Source of the DNA: Cerioporus squamosus
Taxonomy: Eukaryota; Basidiomycota; Agaricomycetes; Polyporales; Polyporaceae
DNA: 64,000 nt
NCBI GenBank assembly: GCA_022592435.1
Contig: JABYQS010000001.1
Location: forward strand, 744,001-808,000
Direction: 5' to 3'
Translations under genes and position numbers: made by a program
In this document: one piece after another, positions 44,645 through 55,799 of the stretch
How positions within the stretch are numbered: position 1 is the first letter of the stretch
Layout of the letters: the number at the start of each line of letters is the position of its first letter
The notes under the pieces: generated by a model
What the model was told of the DNA's origin: nothing
Seen by the model: the letters and a program-made list of their open reading frames with translations, nothing else
Database searches by the model: none

Positions 44645-46292
44645 CTACCACCGGCCGGGCAGGTTCCACAACCAGAACGCCGACAGGACGAAAGTCACAG
44701 GTGCGATGATGATGCGCCACAACACCTTCTCCACCCGACGAGTATGTTTTGGAGTATCCCAAAGAGACGCGCTGAGGACTGTCTGCGGTAGCTGAACGAA
44801 CAAGACCTGAAGGATATTGAACGGTGCAGGAAAGTAGTATGGAGTTGTATATGTATCGACGGTCCGTGCATATAACTGCCGCGCTTCCAAGCCTACGGAT
44901 GTCGAGAATCTGTCCCATGGGACCTCGCACGGCCCCTCAGAAGAAGCGAGGAATGGGTGGATGAGGACGGCGTATCCAAGCGCACAGATAAGGAAAAGGA
45001 AGAAGATGGTGAAAAGGGAGAGGAAGATCACGCGGCTTTCCATAGGTGAAGCAGAGGCAGAGAACGCCGTCCTAAACCATAGAAACTTATCCGAAAGCGA
45101 TGTCGATAGCAGAAACAAAGAGACAAGCAGGCCTGGAATGAAGAACGCGACTACGGGGATGAAGGTCTGAGCTAACCCTCGCCAGACGAGCACGGCAAGT
45201 GGCAGGGTCCGCTCGGGGTAGAGGAGGAACAACGGACTAGGATGTACATGGAGATGAAGCAGAACAATCTTCCAAGAGAAGGCGACGAGAAGGAGGGTGT
45301 AGGCGATGGAGTCCGGTAGCGGGGTTGACGGGAAGGTGAGTATTAAGGCGAGAAGAGTAAGCAGGAATGGCGGCGTGATCAGTGACCATGAGCGACATAT
45401 CCGGAGAAGTGCATATAGCGCTATCCATCCGCTTCTGGGATACAACGCAAACACCTGGGCGTCGACGGGTGGATCGAGGAGGTAGCTGCAGAGGACACCC
45501 AGGTAGACCAGATAGACCAGGAAGTCGAAGAGGTGCAGCACGCTGCGATGCGGTTAGTATACAGTTATATGGAGTAATGTTTCTTCAGATGCGATACTCA
45601 CTGGGGTACACCTGTACTATCCCAGAAATGCAGCATCCGTGTCCACAGATCGGCATCCACAGGGCTGCCATCGCGGCCGTATATCCACGTGTGGTCGACG
45701 CACAACTGGATGAGGCGATGGCTCAGGAGGCTTTGAGGTGCCTCCGCGTCTTGCAGAAAGTCAAAAACTACGCGTGGCTATTTCGCATGAAGTGAAGGAT
45801 ACTCGCTTTGGGCACACGCACCTCGTACAGTCTGCCGTGAGTCCGGGTACAGGGGATATGTCATCCACAACACTTCCTGCACATCTTCCGACAAGCCTTC
45901 CTCTTCAAGGAACCACGCCCAGACTTGATCAGTGAGAGCCTCTACCTCCTTAGGGCAGCTGTACTCTGCACTTGTTGTCTCCACTGTGCCCATATGTCGC
46001 GTCGGAGTGCTGACGCTTCACGGAGATATCTGCGATAGTATAGGAGTGCACAAAGCGCGAACGAGGTTTGTGCAGGACGACTCTGGAGGGTATGTGGATA
46101 CAAGTTGTCGACGCTGTACTTGTGCAGGTCTTCCGGTCGCATGCCAGCCACAAATAGACCGACGTGAGGCAGGCTGGCGTCGACGGGGGATCTAGAGTTG
46201 GAGGAGACATTGCGCGCGGAGGCTGAGCGACTTGAGCCGGCAAGCAGAGGAGTCCGCTCGTTGGGTCTGCTGGATTCGAGTCGGCGAGCCAT
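44645..46292 (-). CDS. Polytopic membrane protein, unknown (one 1-nt frame break)
   Basis: Not recognised. Exons 45822-46292, 45602-45767 and 44645-45542; about 511 residues. A hydrophilic N-terminus (RRLESSRPNERTPLL) leads to a helical region (YYRRYLREASALRRDIWAQW) and an acidic helix (EVEALTDQVWAWFLEEEG). The C-terminal 300 residues hold six or more hydrophobic spans, e.g. LFDFLVYLVYLGVLCSYLL, SLITPPFLLTLLALIL, FFIPGLLVSLFLL and VIFLSLFTIFFLFLICAL. The ERTPLL sequence fits the acidic dileucine type of sorting signal (ExxxLL), suggesting vacuole or endosome, which is inference. One base is missing near 45966: QQVQ and EYSCPKEVEA are in different frames and CAGAG would read CAGGAG. It diverges from TVP23 with 187 bp between starts. 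Confidence 0.7.
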
Positions 46293-46479
46293 GCTCGCAG
46301 CTGCAGTACTGCACCTCGAGTGAAGTGTGGTCGAGACGAACCCCGGACCGGGAGGCCTCCGTCACTAGTAGTAGTACGCGATCCCGATCTCTGCCACGTG
46401 GATCTCTCTATGGGCGTCTCGGACGCGACTGACGCAGGCGAGAGTCGAGTGCTCGCGCACATTCCCCAATTCGACCACG

Positions 46480-47966
46480 ATGAGCTCGTCGACGCCGCTC
46501 TTTGACGCCATTGAACCCGACGAACCAGAGTACGAGAGGCGTACCTCTGCTCCAGGAAACATAACCAGCACAAATGCGAGCTCAAACGCGCCTCCACCAC
46601 CCCACATGGCGACCAACCCCGGGGATGCGGAGTCAGGTGTGTTACGCTGGCTTATGGGCATCCGCACACGCAGAGGGTTACCTATAAATGCTTGTCAGGC
46701 ATTGCTGGTATACTGCGACAGGTGAGTGGCAGACGTGGTCCCCGCGGCGAGCATGCGTATTGACTACTCCCGTCTCGCAGTCCGCACACCCCGCCGTTCT
46801 CGCCTGTCTATACTTCTTTAGGATAGCAGCCATGGCCGTCTACATCCTCGGTGGTCTCTTCATCTCAAATTACGTCCTCTCTGTCAGTCTCTCGCCACTA
46901 CCATGCTGCAGAAAGGCACTTAATACTCCCATGGCAATTGACAGTCTGTGATTGTCGTCGTGCTGCTTGCAATGGACTTCTGGAATTGCAGGGTGAGTAC
47001 GTGCACATCAGCGTTGCTCCAAGTGTTGACAAGATCCCAGTAGAACGTAGCAGGCCGACGGCTTGTCGGGCTGCGGTACTGGAACCAGGCGCGTCCAGTC
47101 CTCGTCCCGAGTCTCCGTGCTTCGCTGACGTGCCTCTGTCCGTCTCTAGGTTGACGATGACGGCGAGAGCTACTGGGTGTTCGAGAGTCGTGACGTGCGT
47201 GGCCTCCCTTCCATTGCCATCGGATCAGAGCTCGACATCTCATCTTCTCCACCCCTCCATTGCGCAGCCATCTCGCCCAGCAAACCCTATCGACTCCAAG
47301 TAAGTTCGCCTTGCCCTTCTTCGTAACATGCCGTCATCGCCAGAACTCACCTAACCCTCTCGCGCGCAGGATGTTCTGGGTCAGTACTGTCCCCAGCCCT
47401 GGTCCGCTGATGTCGTCGTGCTTATCCGCAGCCCTGCTCGTGTCTTCGTACGCGTCTCTCCGCGCCCACGCCCTACACAGATCGCGGTCTACACCTTCCC
47501 ACTCTTGTGGCTCGCCCTCCTTATCGTCTCCATCCTCAAATTCAATCTCTCGTACGTGCCCTTCTCTATCTCCCATCCTCCCGAGGCAACACACATCATC
47601 TGACCCGCCACCCACGCCCACGTCCACATATCCGTCTGCCCTGTCGCGATCCGCGACTGTCTGGACCTGACCACCCGCGTCCTCGATCAATCAGATTCGT
47701 GCCAATCGTCGTACTCGCGCTCGTGTTCAACGTCACGAACGCCATCGGTTTCACTTACGCGTGCGTACCCCAGAACCCACGCCTGCCCGACCGGCCTCCC
47801 CTTGCTGACTGGCTGATGGCTTCGCAGTGACCGCGATGCCAAGCAGAAGTGGGCAAGCAACCTCGCATCCTCCGGCTGGAACATGGGCATGGGAGGCATC
47901 GGCGGCCAGATCCTCACCGGGGTCGTCAAGAACAGCGTGGGCCGTGTCTTCGGCTCAGGCCACTGA
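46480..47966 (+). CDS. TVP23: Golgi membrane protein TVP23 (FAM18 family)
   Basis: Eleven exons: 46480-46636, 46699-46721, 46781-46882, 46945-46992, 47044-47088, 47150-47194, 47268-47299, 47370-47379, 47481-47551, 47695-47760 and 47828-47966; 245 residues, exact frame. Key family features: [60 protein letters not shown] followed by SRD, and [20 protein letters not shown] near the C-terminus, with four membrane spans. Tvp23 is a Golgi/vesicle protein that contributes to vesicle trafficking with Yip-family partners. Exons of 10 and 23 nt are required by the frame. The intron 47089-47149 starts with GC (CAG then GCGCGT): no GT donor there keeps the conserved NQVDDDG junction. Confidence 0.92.
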
Positions 47967-48927
47967 GGTCTGCCAGGGTCTGCCACCAACGTGCCACCGC
48001 CTAAACCCCACATCAGGCCTACCAAAGTTCTGTCTGTACATGTCACGCATGTCTCGCACATGTCTCCTGGGACCCGGAATACGTCCTGCAGCGCCCTGTG
48101 GCTTACGCGCACCCGTAATACGCTTACTACTAGTACCTACTACCTGCACCGCACCTAACTTATTCTTCTCTTGCGCAATTCATCGAGCCCGCACGCGTCC
48201 CGATACTCGTCGGAGGTTCAGACGGTATACACGCTGCGGGCATGAAGTGTGTGAAACGGGTTTCCCTCTTCAATTGCTTCTTGTCCGCTCTGCGGAGCGG
48301 CGCATATGCGAGGCTGAAGTACATGGGGTGGAGAATGCGAAGAACTTGAGACGCAAACATGAACCGGAGCCGATGAGGAAACGAGATGCAAAATGCAAAT
48401 GCAGTGAACAGGAGACACACGGACGGGAGGCGGAAAGATGTAATGCGGACGGAGGGCGGAGATGGGTTGGAGCGTGCGCGAAACGGTCGAATGAGCGAAG
48501 AATGCGATAATATACAGGCAAAACAGTGCAGTGCGAATATGCGAATGCAAGGTCCAATCTATCGACATGAAAATGAACGTTGAATGTGGTGAGAACGGGA
48601 ACGAGACAGATGGACGGTAGACACTAAGACTGCAGACGAGACGAGAGCCGCGATATAATGATATATGCCAGATGTGCCGGAGACCTCGCATATAAAAAGT
48701 GAAAATCGGCTATCAATGGCGAGAGAAACAGTCCGAGGTGCTGTTGGATGAACGATAAAGCAATAAAGAAAAAAATGCGAGGGATCCGGGATTTGACACG
48801 GATGAATAGGGCGATGCGCGCTAGTGTCACAGAGCAGAGACAAGCATGAGATGGACATAGACATGGTGTCGGGCATGTGTCATGCAAAACATCCGATGCA
48901 GAATGCAAGGCGGCGGCCGAGAGATGA
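47967..48927. other. Convergent intergenic region, TVP23 to DUSP
   Basis: 961 bp between two stop codons. The right part is rich in ATGCGAATGC-like short words and AT; open frames on the minus strand look hydrophobic but are not supported by splice sites or domain matches. Nothing else seen. Confidence 0.4.
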
Positions 48928-51097
48928 TCATGCCAGCCACCCGCGAACGTCGACGCGCGACGATGCAACGGTGGGCGTGGCAGGGGCGGTGAGACCGATG
49001 AACGACTTCTGGCGACCTTCCGACTTGAATGTCGACACACGAGGTGTCGACAGTGATGGGAACGGGAATGCGTTCGACGTGATCGTCAGGGTCGAGGGTG
49101 TCCGCGTCGCTGCAAACGTTGGAGAGGGTGGGAAGACAAACAGGGTCTGAGAGGGTGTCGCAAGAGGGGCCAAAGGCCGAGTTTTGGAGGGTGTTGATTT
49201 GAGCGCGTTGCGCAACTGCGCAGGCGGGGTTTCCGGTTTGCGGGACTCCGTACGTGGTCGAGGATGTGCTATGGGAGCGTTGACGGGGATGATAGGAGAT
49301 TGTGGAACGGCGGGGAGGATGCCGAGAGGAGGTGGTCGACGGCGGGCCTTCGCGGTACGGTTGGCACGAGGAGTTGGTAGGTCGAAGGAAGACTTCACCG
49401 CAGTAGCAGGGACAGGAGGAAGAGAGAACTTGGACTTGTGTGCAGGTGCCGAAGGCGGAAGCGAAAGACCAGGAGGGCGACGAAGCGGACGTGCGGTAAG
49501 GCATGCCGACTGAGGGGGAACAGGCTCGGTAGCCGATTCCCCGCTCGACTCATCCTCAGTCGGTTCTGCACTGGAGCTGCTTGCGCCAAAGCTGAAGCCG
49601 TCGAAATCGCGACGAACACCGAGAAGCTCCTGTTCCTCATCTTCCTCGACGAGGTCCTCGCTGAGTATGCTGCTGCTGGTGAGTATGCTGGCAGCGGAGC
49701 CTTTGCGCTTCCGCGAACTGCCGTACTTGGATCGCCATGCAGCACCCATACCGATGCCGGTGCTGGTCGAGCCGATGGAGGAAGAGGAACCCTTGCGGGC
49801 AATGATCCTGTCCTCCATTGCCTGGTCGAGAGCCTTCGCTTCCTGCATGACCTCCATACTCTCCCGATCGTCCTCAGCGTCCGTCTCCTCCATCGCAAGA
49901 CGACGACGGCTCCACTCCTCTTCCGCGGAGAGCTCAGAAGGGGTGGGAGATGTGTTACCTCCCTTGAGCGATCGCTCATAATCGAGCAGTTGGTAAATCA
50001 AACTACGGTAGGAAGGGCCGTGAGAACGCATAGAGCGACGTGTTCATCCACGCGAAGACTCACGACATGTTGGGACCAACCCATTTACTTTTTTCCTTCA
50101 CGAAAGAATATGCTGCTTGCATTCCCTTGAGCGCCCAGACTTCGGGCGGAACATTGGGTGAACGCTGTGCTGCCGCACGCATGACAAGGGCGATTATCAG
50201 CGTCGCTGACCGCGAAACACCGCACTGACAGCTGGGGGAGCCGCATATATGAGTTATGGCAGGGAACGTCGTGGTAGGATACGTCATATACGCACTGGAC
50301 GAGCACGCCGTCTCCACGCTCGAGCGCCTGATCAACGAAGGCGAATGCTGCAGGGAAGCCCTCTGTGACGAGATCAGCTTGGCCATGAGACCAGTGAAGC
50401 TTGAGATAGTGCATAGCGGGTCTTCCGCTGGGCAGATGAGCGGGACGATATGTCGAGCCTTCACCGGCGGGTTCCGAGATAGTCGCGTTCAAGTCGGGGG
50501 TGGACATGAACGGACGCAATGGCTGGGCGGTCTGGTCAAAGTCGGTCTGAACTTCTTTAGCTACGTTCAGGATGGACTTGATGCCGCGCTCCCTGAGACC
50601 TCTCCAATCTCGAACGTTGTCCTCCGAACCAAGATATATCCCAGGCAAAATCTGTGTGGGCCCATCGGCATAGGGCACCGTGGGCGATCCGTCGCCGTCC
50701 TCGCCCTTCCTCCGGAGCAGGTTGGTGCTGGTGTTCGGGAGGGAGATAACGGAAGGCCGCCGCTTGGAAAGCGCGGCGGGGTCATAGAGGCTACCGGGCG
50801 GATGGTGTGGTTCGACCGCGGAGGGCGGAGCGAGCGACGCGACGGAGGACTGGGCGGATGGGAGGGTTATTGAGAGCTTCTTCATGTTGCGGAGGGATCG
50901 AGGTTTGCTGGGGGAGGGGAGGATAAAAGAATCTGCGTCGGAAGTTGTGGAAGAGAGGGTGGAAGCGGAAGCGGAGCTGTCGCTCAAGAAGAACGCTATG
51001 CCAGGGTTGTGGACGGGCGTGTCGATGTGAAGGGGGGTGGGGGGGCCTTGCGGCGTGGGGGCAGGGCAGACTGCGGGCGAGGGGTAGCGGCGTCCAT
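48928..51097 (-). CDS. Dual-specificity protein phosphatase, MAP-kinase phosphatase type
   Basis: Exons 50296-51097, 50064-50231 and 48928-50002; about 681 residues if one base is restored. A disordered N-terminus precedes the DUSP domain: TQILPGIYLGSEDNVRDW, GIKSILNVAKEVQ, HYLKLHWSHGQADLV, then the active site HCQCGVSRSATLIIALVMR, where HCX5RS carries the catalytic cysteine, and VGPNMSLIYQLLDYERSL. The HC of the active site is split by an intron. A 340-residue Ser/Pro-rich tail follows. Yeast Msg5-type enzymes with this core dephosphorylate Thr and Tyr of MAP kinases. The N-terminal ATG at 51097 is out of frame with the body unless one C is added in the runs of six and seven Gs (plus strand 51032-51045); an in-frame ATG at 50885 would give a shorter 610-residue protein with no break. 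Confidence 0.85.
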
Positions 51098-52820
51098 GCT
51101 CGTGGCTCGTTCGACACGCCGGCGTGTAGATAGCGTTGGCTGGAAGCTGAAAGGCAGCGGCAGACGGGAGCTGCGCGGCGAGTGGGAGAAGAAGAAATAT
51201 GGACGGGAAAGAAAGGAAAGAGGGAGGAGGGGAGGGCCCCAGCAAGGCGGAGGAGAGGACGCGGGAGGACAAGGACAGCGACAGCGCAGGACGAGCACGA
51301 GCCGCGCCGACATAAACTCAACCCCGGCGCTTCCCCGCGCCCACCACGCTGTTTGTGTCACTTTGGTCCATGTGGCCCGAGCCTCCTGCCCCGGTCGCGT
51401 CTCACCATCCCCCGACCGCGTTCCCAGCCGCACCAGTCTCTCCGTCGCGCGCTGTCTGCCGTCTCCTGCACGCCCTGCCTGTACTCCGAGTCTATCAATC
51501 ACCCTCCGCCACCACCCAGGGCTCCCCACCGCTGCATTCCTCCACTTCGTCTGCAAACAGCAGCAGCCTGCGCTAAGGCTAAATGACCCATCACAGCCCT
51601 GGCCCATCACTAGCACTCGTGGCCAGTGATCTACAGCATCAGCCCTTACGCTCGCGCATAGTCTCGCATCCAACCTCTGCAATCACCGCGAGATCTACAG
51701 GCACCTGCTCGCTTTCTCAACCGGCAACCTGGACGAATCATGGCTACCCTTCGTCTCAGCACAATGAACCTCTTCATCACACTCAAGCATCCTTCCAGCA
51801 GTTGCGTGCCCTTCGGTGCTCCGCAGTGAATCCGAAACGCGTCCTCGGCCTCTGGGCGCCCATCTGCGCGAGTCGTGACGACCGTCGTCCAGGCGCAGCC
51901 AACGCTCGTCATTTCGGCCATATGTTTGTCCACGGACAGCCTTCGAGACTTCCTCGTAAGCTTGTCCATCGGTCCGGGCCCCGTTGCTCCCGTTACTTCA
52001 TCGGATTCGAACCTAGTCGCTGCGGTTAACCTTCATGACAGAAGCTTCCCCTCCAGGCTCTTCCAGATTGACTCCTCTGCGACGCATCGCATCACAATTG
52101 CTTGCCGGAAGCCGGTGCACTGTACACGACGCTCAAGGTCAACAAATCCACTTCACCATGGGTACCGCCTCTGTATTGTGCGACTGCGTGTCGTAATAGC
52201 ACTTACACGTTGTTGCTGTGGTACCGTACGGCTCCGTACAATTGTTCTGCATTGACTGCCTGTCACCGAGATTGTCCCCGGACCGTGTCAATGTCGCACG
52301 TACGGCACTGCTCCTAGGGATACTATTATGGCAGCTTGTTTGTCCGCCCAGAGGCGCCCCGCGGTCATTGTCTTCATGTGGGAGCTCGAGCGTTTGCCAG
52401 ATCGCATGTGTTCACGGTGAATTCTGCTATGAGCGATATAGAGCTACTCTTCACCGCATGAGGGGACCTTGAAGCTAGCTGCAGTTTCAGCAGATTGCAA
52501 CACTTTGTCGGGCGTCTCGAGTACCAAAAGGGGACTTACGACGCCCGTATCGGGGACATTCGCACCCGGACCGCGAACCCTCACTGTGAGTCGTGTCGCA
52601 ACAGTCATCGGCATATACAGTTGTTCTTCCACCTGTACGTCGCTGCATGGACGTGCTGTACAGCGCAGCACCGTGCAGCGTAGTCCGAAGTCGCGCAAAG
52701 CGCTCCGAGGGTCTCGGCGGACCCAGGACGAGCGCGGCGCGCACGCCCCATCCGTTCGCCTACCCTGCGCGCTCACGCGATTTTCCCGCCCGAAGTGGTC
52801 TGACCCCCCGCCACGCGACG
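51098..52820. other. Intergenic, 1.7 kb, no supported gene
   Basis: Lies between the divergent DUSP and cytochrome b5 reductase genes. Overlapping open frames on both strands near 51.0-51.6 kb reflect high GC and the DUSP first exon in antisense. Further right the sequence is ordinary, with no conserved motif, repeat or RNA gene that I could recognise. Confidence 0.45.
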
Positions 52821-54239
52821 ATGCCCAACCGTCTCCAGGTTCTCTTCGTGGCCTCCTTCGTTGGCACCTTCGTCTTGCTCTTCTCCCTCACTGAGTTCGT
52901 CAAGGCCAAGCTTCACGCCAGGGGCATCTACGTCTCCGAGCTCATCCTCTACGGTCTCCCCAAGAAACCCAGAGAACACGTCGACGTGGAGGCAGACATG
53001 GTGGACATCTTCAGCGGCTCGTACGCCCAGCTCGTCGCGCTTGCGTTCGCCCTCCTGACGGGCGCGCTGGTGTTTGTGAAGTTTGGCAGGGGCAGTACGT
53101 GTCTCCCGTCGCTCCCGTGTCATGCTCTACCGGACTGTCCGACAGCGTTACTGACGCTTGCTCCGCTGGTGCATAGAGCGGAAGCCGGTGCTTGACCCGC
53201 AGGTCTGGAAGGAGTTCCCGCTCACGGAGAAAATCGTCATCTCCCCGAACACCGCTATGTGAGTGCTGCCCGTCTCCGAGCGGCCTGACACGTGTGAGCT
53301 CATACGCCTCCAGCTACCGTTTCGCGCTCCCCCACCCCGACGATGTGCTCGGTTTGCCCATCGGCCAGCACATCTCCGTCTCCGCCGAGATCAATGGCAA
53401 GGACATCATGCGGAGCTACACGCCTACGAGCAGCGACGACGACCTCGGTCACTTTGACCTCCTCGTAAAGGTGCGTTTCCCTCCTGCGCTCACAACGCGT
53501 GGACTCACCTGCGCGCCCGTCATCCAGGCGTACGAGAAGGGCAACATCTCGCGGTACATCTCCCTCCTCAAGATCGGGGACAAGGTGCGCATCAAGGGCC
53601 CGAAGGGCCAGTTCAAGTACCACCCGTCCCTCTCGCGCGAGCTCGGCATGATCGCGGGCGGGACGGGCATCACGCCCATGCTGCAGATCATCCGTGCGGC
53701 GCTCAAGAACCCGCTCGACCGCACAAAGCTCTCGCTCATCTACGCGAACGTGAACCCGGAGGACATCCTCCTCAAGAAGGAGCTCGACGAGCTCGCGGCC
53801 AAGCACAGCCACCGCTTCCGCGTGTACTACGTGCTCAACAACCCCCCGCCCAACTGGGACGGCGGCGTGGGCTTCGTCACCAAGGAGCACATTGAGAAGT
53901 ACATGCCCCCGACGGACCACAACATCAAGGTCTTGCTTTGCGGTGCGTGCTTCGTCCGGGGTTTGGTGCGCGTGTGATTGGGGAGTGCTGAGATGTGTGT
54001 GTGTGTGTCCTATCTCTAGGCCCTCCGCCCATGATTACTGCAATGAAGTGAGTGCCCTATGGTGGCCTTTGTCCATGTGGCTGTAGTGCTAACGAGCCAC
54101 CCGCGCTCCAGGAAGCACCTTGCCGAGCTTAACTACCCTGCGCCCAGGACGGTTAGCAAGCTTGAAGACCAGGTACGTGCCTCTCGACCAGATATGTTAT
54201 GTACCGCTTCTAAATCCTGCTCAGGTGTTCTGCTTCTGA
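52821..54239 (+). CDS. CBR1: NADH-cytochrome b5 reductase
   Basis: Exons 52821-53094, 53177-53258, 53314-53470, 53528-53942, 54020-54047, 54112-54172 and 54225-54239; 343 residues from the first ATG or 284 from an in-frame ATG at 52998 (MVDIFSGSYAQLV). The FAD/NADH reductase fold shows ALPHPDDVLGLPIGQHISVS, MRSYTPTSSDD (RxYT binds FAD), GPKGQFKYHPS, MIAGGTGITPMLQIIRA (GGxGxTP, nucleotide binding), IYANVNPEDILLKKELD and a C-terminal FCF. It passes electrons from NADH to cytochrome b5 for sterol and fatty-acid desaturation at ER or outer mitochondrial membrane. The shorter start gives the usual fungal length with one anchor (LVALAFALLTGALVFVKFG); the longer start adds a second hydrophobic segment (LFVASFVGTFVLLFSL). 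Confidence 0.92.
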
Positions 54240-54700
54240 GTCTGTGGGATGCGTGCATGCTTTCGTTCATAGAGCTGCAATTGCTTCATGTGGCATAGAC
54301 CAAAATCTTAATGGCTTTTTTGGGTAGACCGGAACGAGAAGTATGCGTCAGCCGCCGAGATCTAGTGGGGTCCTGATTTGATGAAGGTTCTTATAGCGAA
54401 CGATTACTCACTCGCAGCAGTGTGTGAGCACTTTGCCAGCTTGCGCGGGGACCTCTAGCTCCAAGTACTTCGACAAGTAAGTAAGAAGTAACGTGATTAA
54501 GAGTAAGAGTAACTAGTCTCCGCCGAAGATGATACAGCCGCCGTCTAGTGAATGCCGAAGAGACGCTCGCTCCTCCTCCACATCCGCCATCTGCTGATTC
54601 GTCCACAGAAGATGGCCAACCAGTCTGTAACCCAGTCAATCTCCAAAGCTCTACATGTAAAGGCTGACATGAAGTCCGTAGCACAACCACAGCGACACCT
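54240..54700. other. Intergenic between CBR1 and BTB paralogue 2
   Basis: 461 bp with the CBR1 terminator and the promoter of the next gene; no gene seen. An additional short upstream exon for the BTB gene, as in its paralogues, was looked for and not found. Confidence 0.4.
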
Positions 54701-55632
54701 ATGCCAATGGCGGACACTGATCATCCCATTTACCACCCTCTATTCTCAGATGGCGATCTGGTTCTGCGTTCCAGAGACGACACGTTCTTTCGCGTGTCGC
54801 GAGAGACCATGAGCCGTGCATCCCCTTGGTTCCGCACGATGCTCTCTCTACCCCAGAGCTCCCCCGGCGGCGAGCCCGTAGAGCCGATCTCGATGGACGA
54901 GTCCGCGGATCTGCTCGCAGGACTGTTGTCGATAATCAGCGGGATCGAACTGCTCAAGGCCGACGACTTCGACTATCTCGAGTCCCTCCTTCGTGTCGCG
55001 GAGAAGTACGAGATGCTGATGGTGACCTCCACCGTCCGCCTCGCTTTGTTCTCTCCTACAATCAATGTGCCATCCCCCATCCGCCTGTATGGGATCGCCT
55101 GCCGGATGGCCTGGGAGAAGGAGGCGAAGCTCGCGTCCACGCGTACCCTCGGCACTGACCTCCTCGCACCCAATGCCTTGTCTGAGCTCGTCCTGCTAGA
55201 GGCCCCGCACCGCGACAAGCTGGTCGCTCTGCACCGCCGGCGCAAGGACTTGCTTATAGATGGCCTAGACGACGTGGGCGTCTTCTACGCGAACCAGGTG
55301 GGGAGCGCATGCAACGTCGGCGATACGACAAAGGAGTGTACGGAGAAGATCGAACACGGTGCTTGGTCTGCATTCAAGTATGCGCTGCTGAGTCATCTCG
55401 AACGTGCACCCCTTGGAGAGACTCTCAACGAGGACGTGTACCTTATGGCGGAGCTGGACAAGTTGAGCTATGCGCAGTGCCCCAGATGCTCAAGATATCT
55501 GTACTATGTTCGAGGTACCATCCGGAAATTACAGGAGCTTGTGAGAGGGCTTCCGAAAACCATCGAGGTGAGTCTGCCCATAGCCTGTGATCGTGGATCT
55601 CGTTGAAGTGAGTCATGTTACAGTGGCCTTGA
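54701..55632 (+). CDS. BTB/POZ domain protein, paralogue 2
   Basis: Exons 54701-55567 and 55624-55632 (TGG CCT TGA); 291 residues. The BTB domain spans about residues 15-135: YHPLFSDGDLVLRSRDDTFF, TMSRASPWFRTMLSLPQ, LLAGLLSIISGIELLK, SLLRVAEKYEMLMV. The C-terminal half keeps the family pattern RLYGIACRMAWEKEAKLAST, LHRRRKD, a variable Cys region (ACNVGDTTKEC) and CPRCSRYLYY before LPKTIE and the final W-P-stop exon. Compared with paralogues 1 and 3 it lacks the separate ATGGAG exon and starts in the main exon (ATG at 54701 or 54707). BTB family proteins act as dimeric adaptors; no specific role is evident. It sits 168 bp upstream of paralogue 3, in the same orientation, as a local tandem pair. 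Confidence 0.85.
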
Positions 55633-55799
55633 GCGATGTCTCGATGCGGACCTATTCCTCGTGGTGACAATGGGACAATGCTATCCTCATTGAGGAATAG
55701 TATCGGAGCTGGTGCTTTGTCTTGAGCGTCTGGGTTGCAGTATATATACTCTTCTTACAAGCCTCCCGTTCGTACAAAAGACGTTTCCCGCCACTTGCG

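Noticed and set aside
51009..51682. Long overlapping frames on both strands near the DUSP start
   Set aside because: They are GC-rich shadows antisense to or upstream of the DUSP first exon and contain no recognisable domain.
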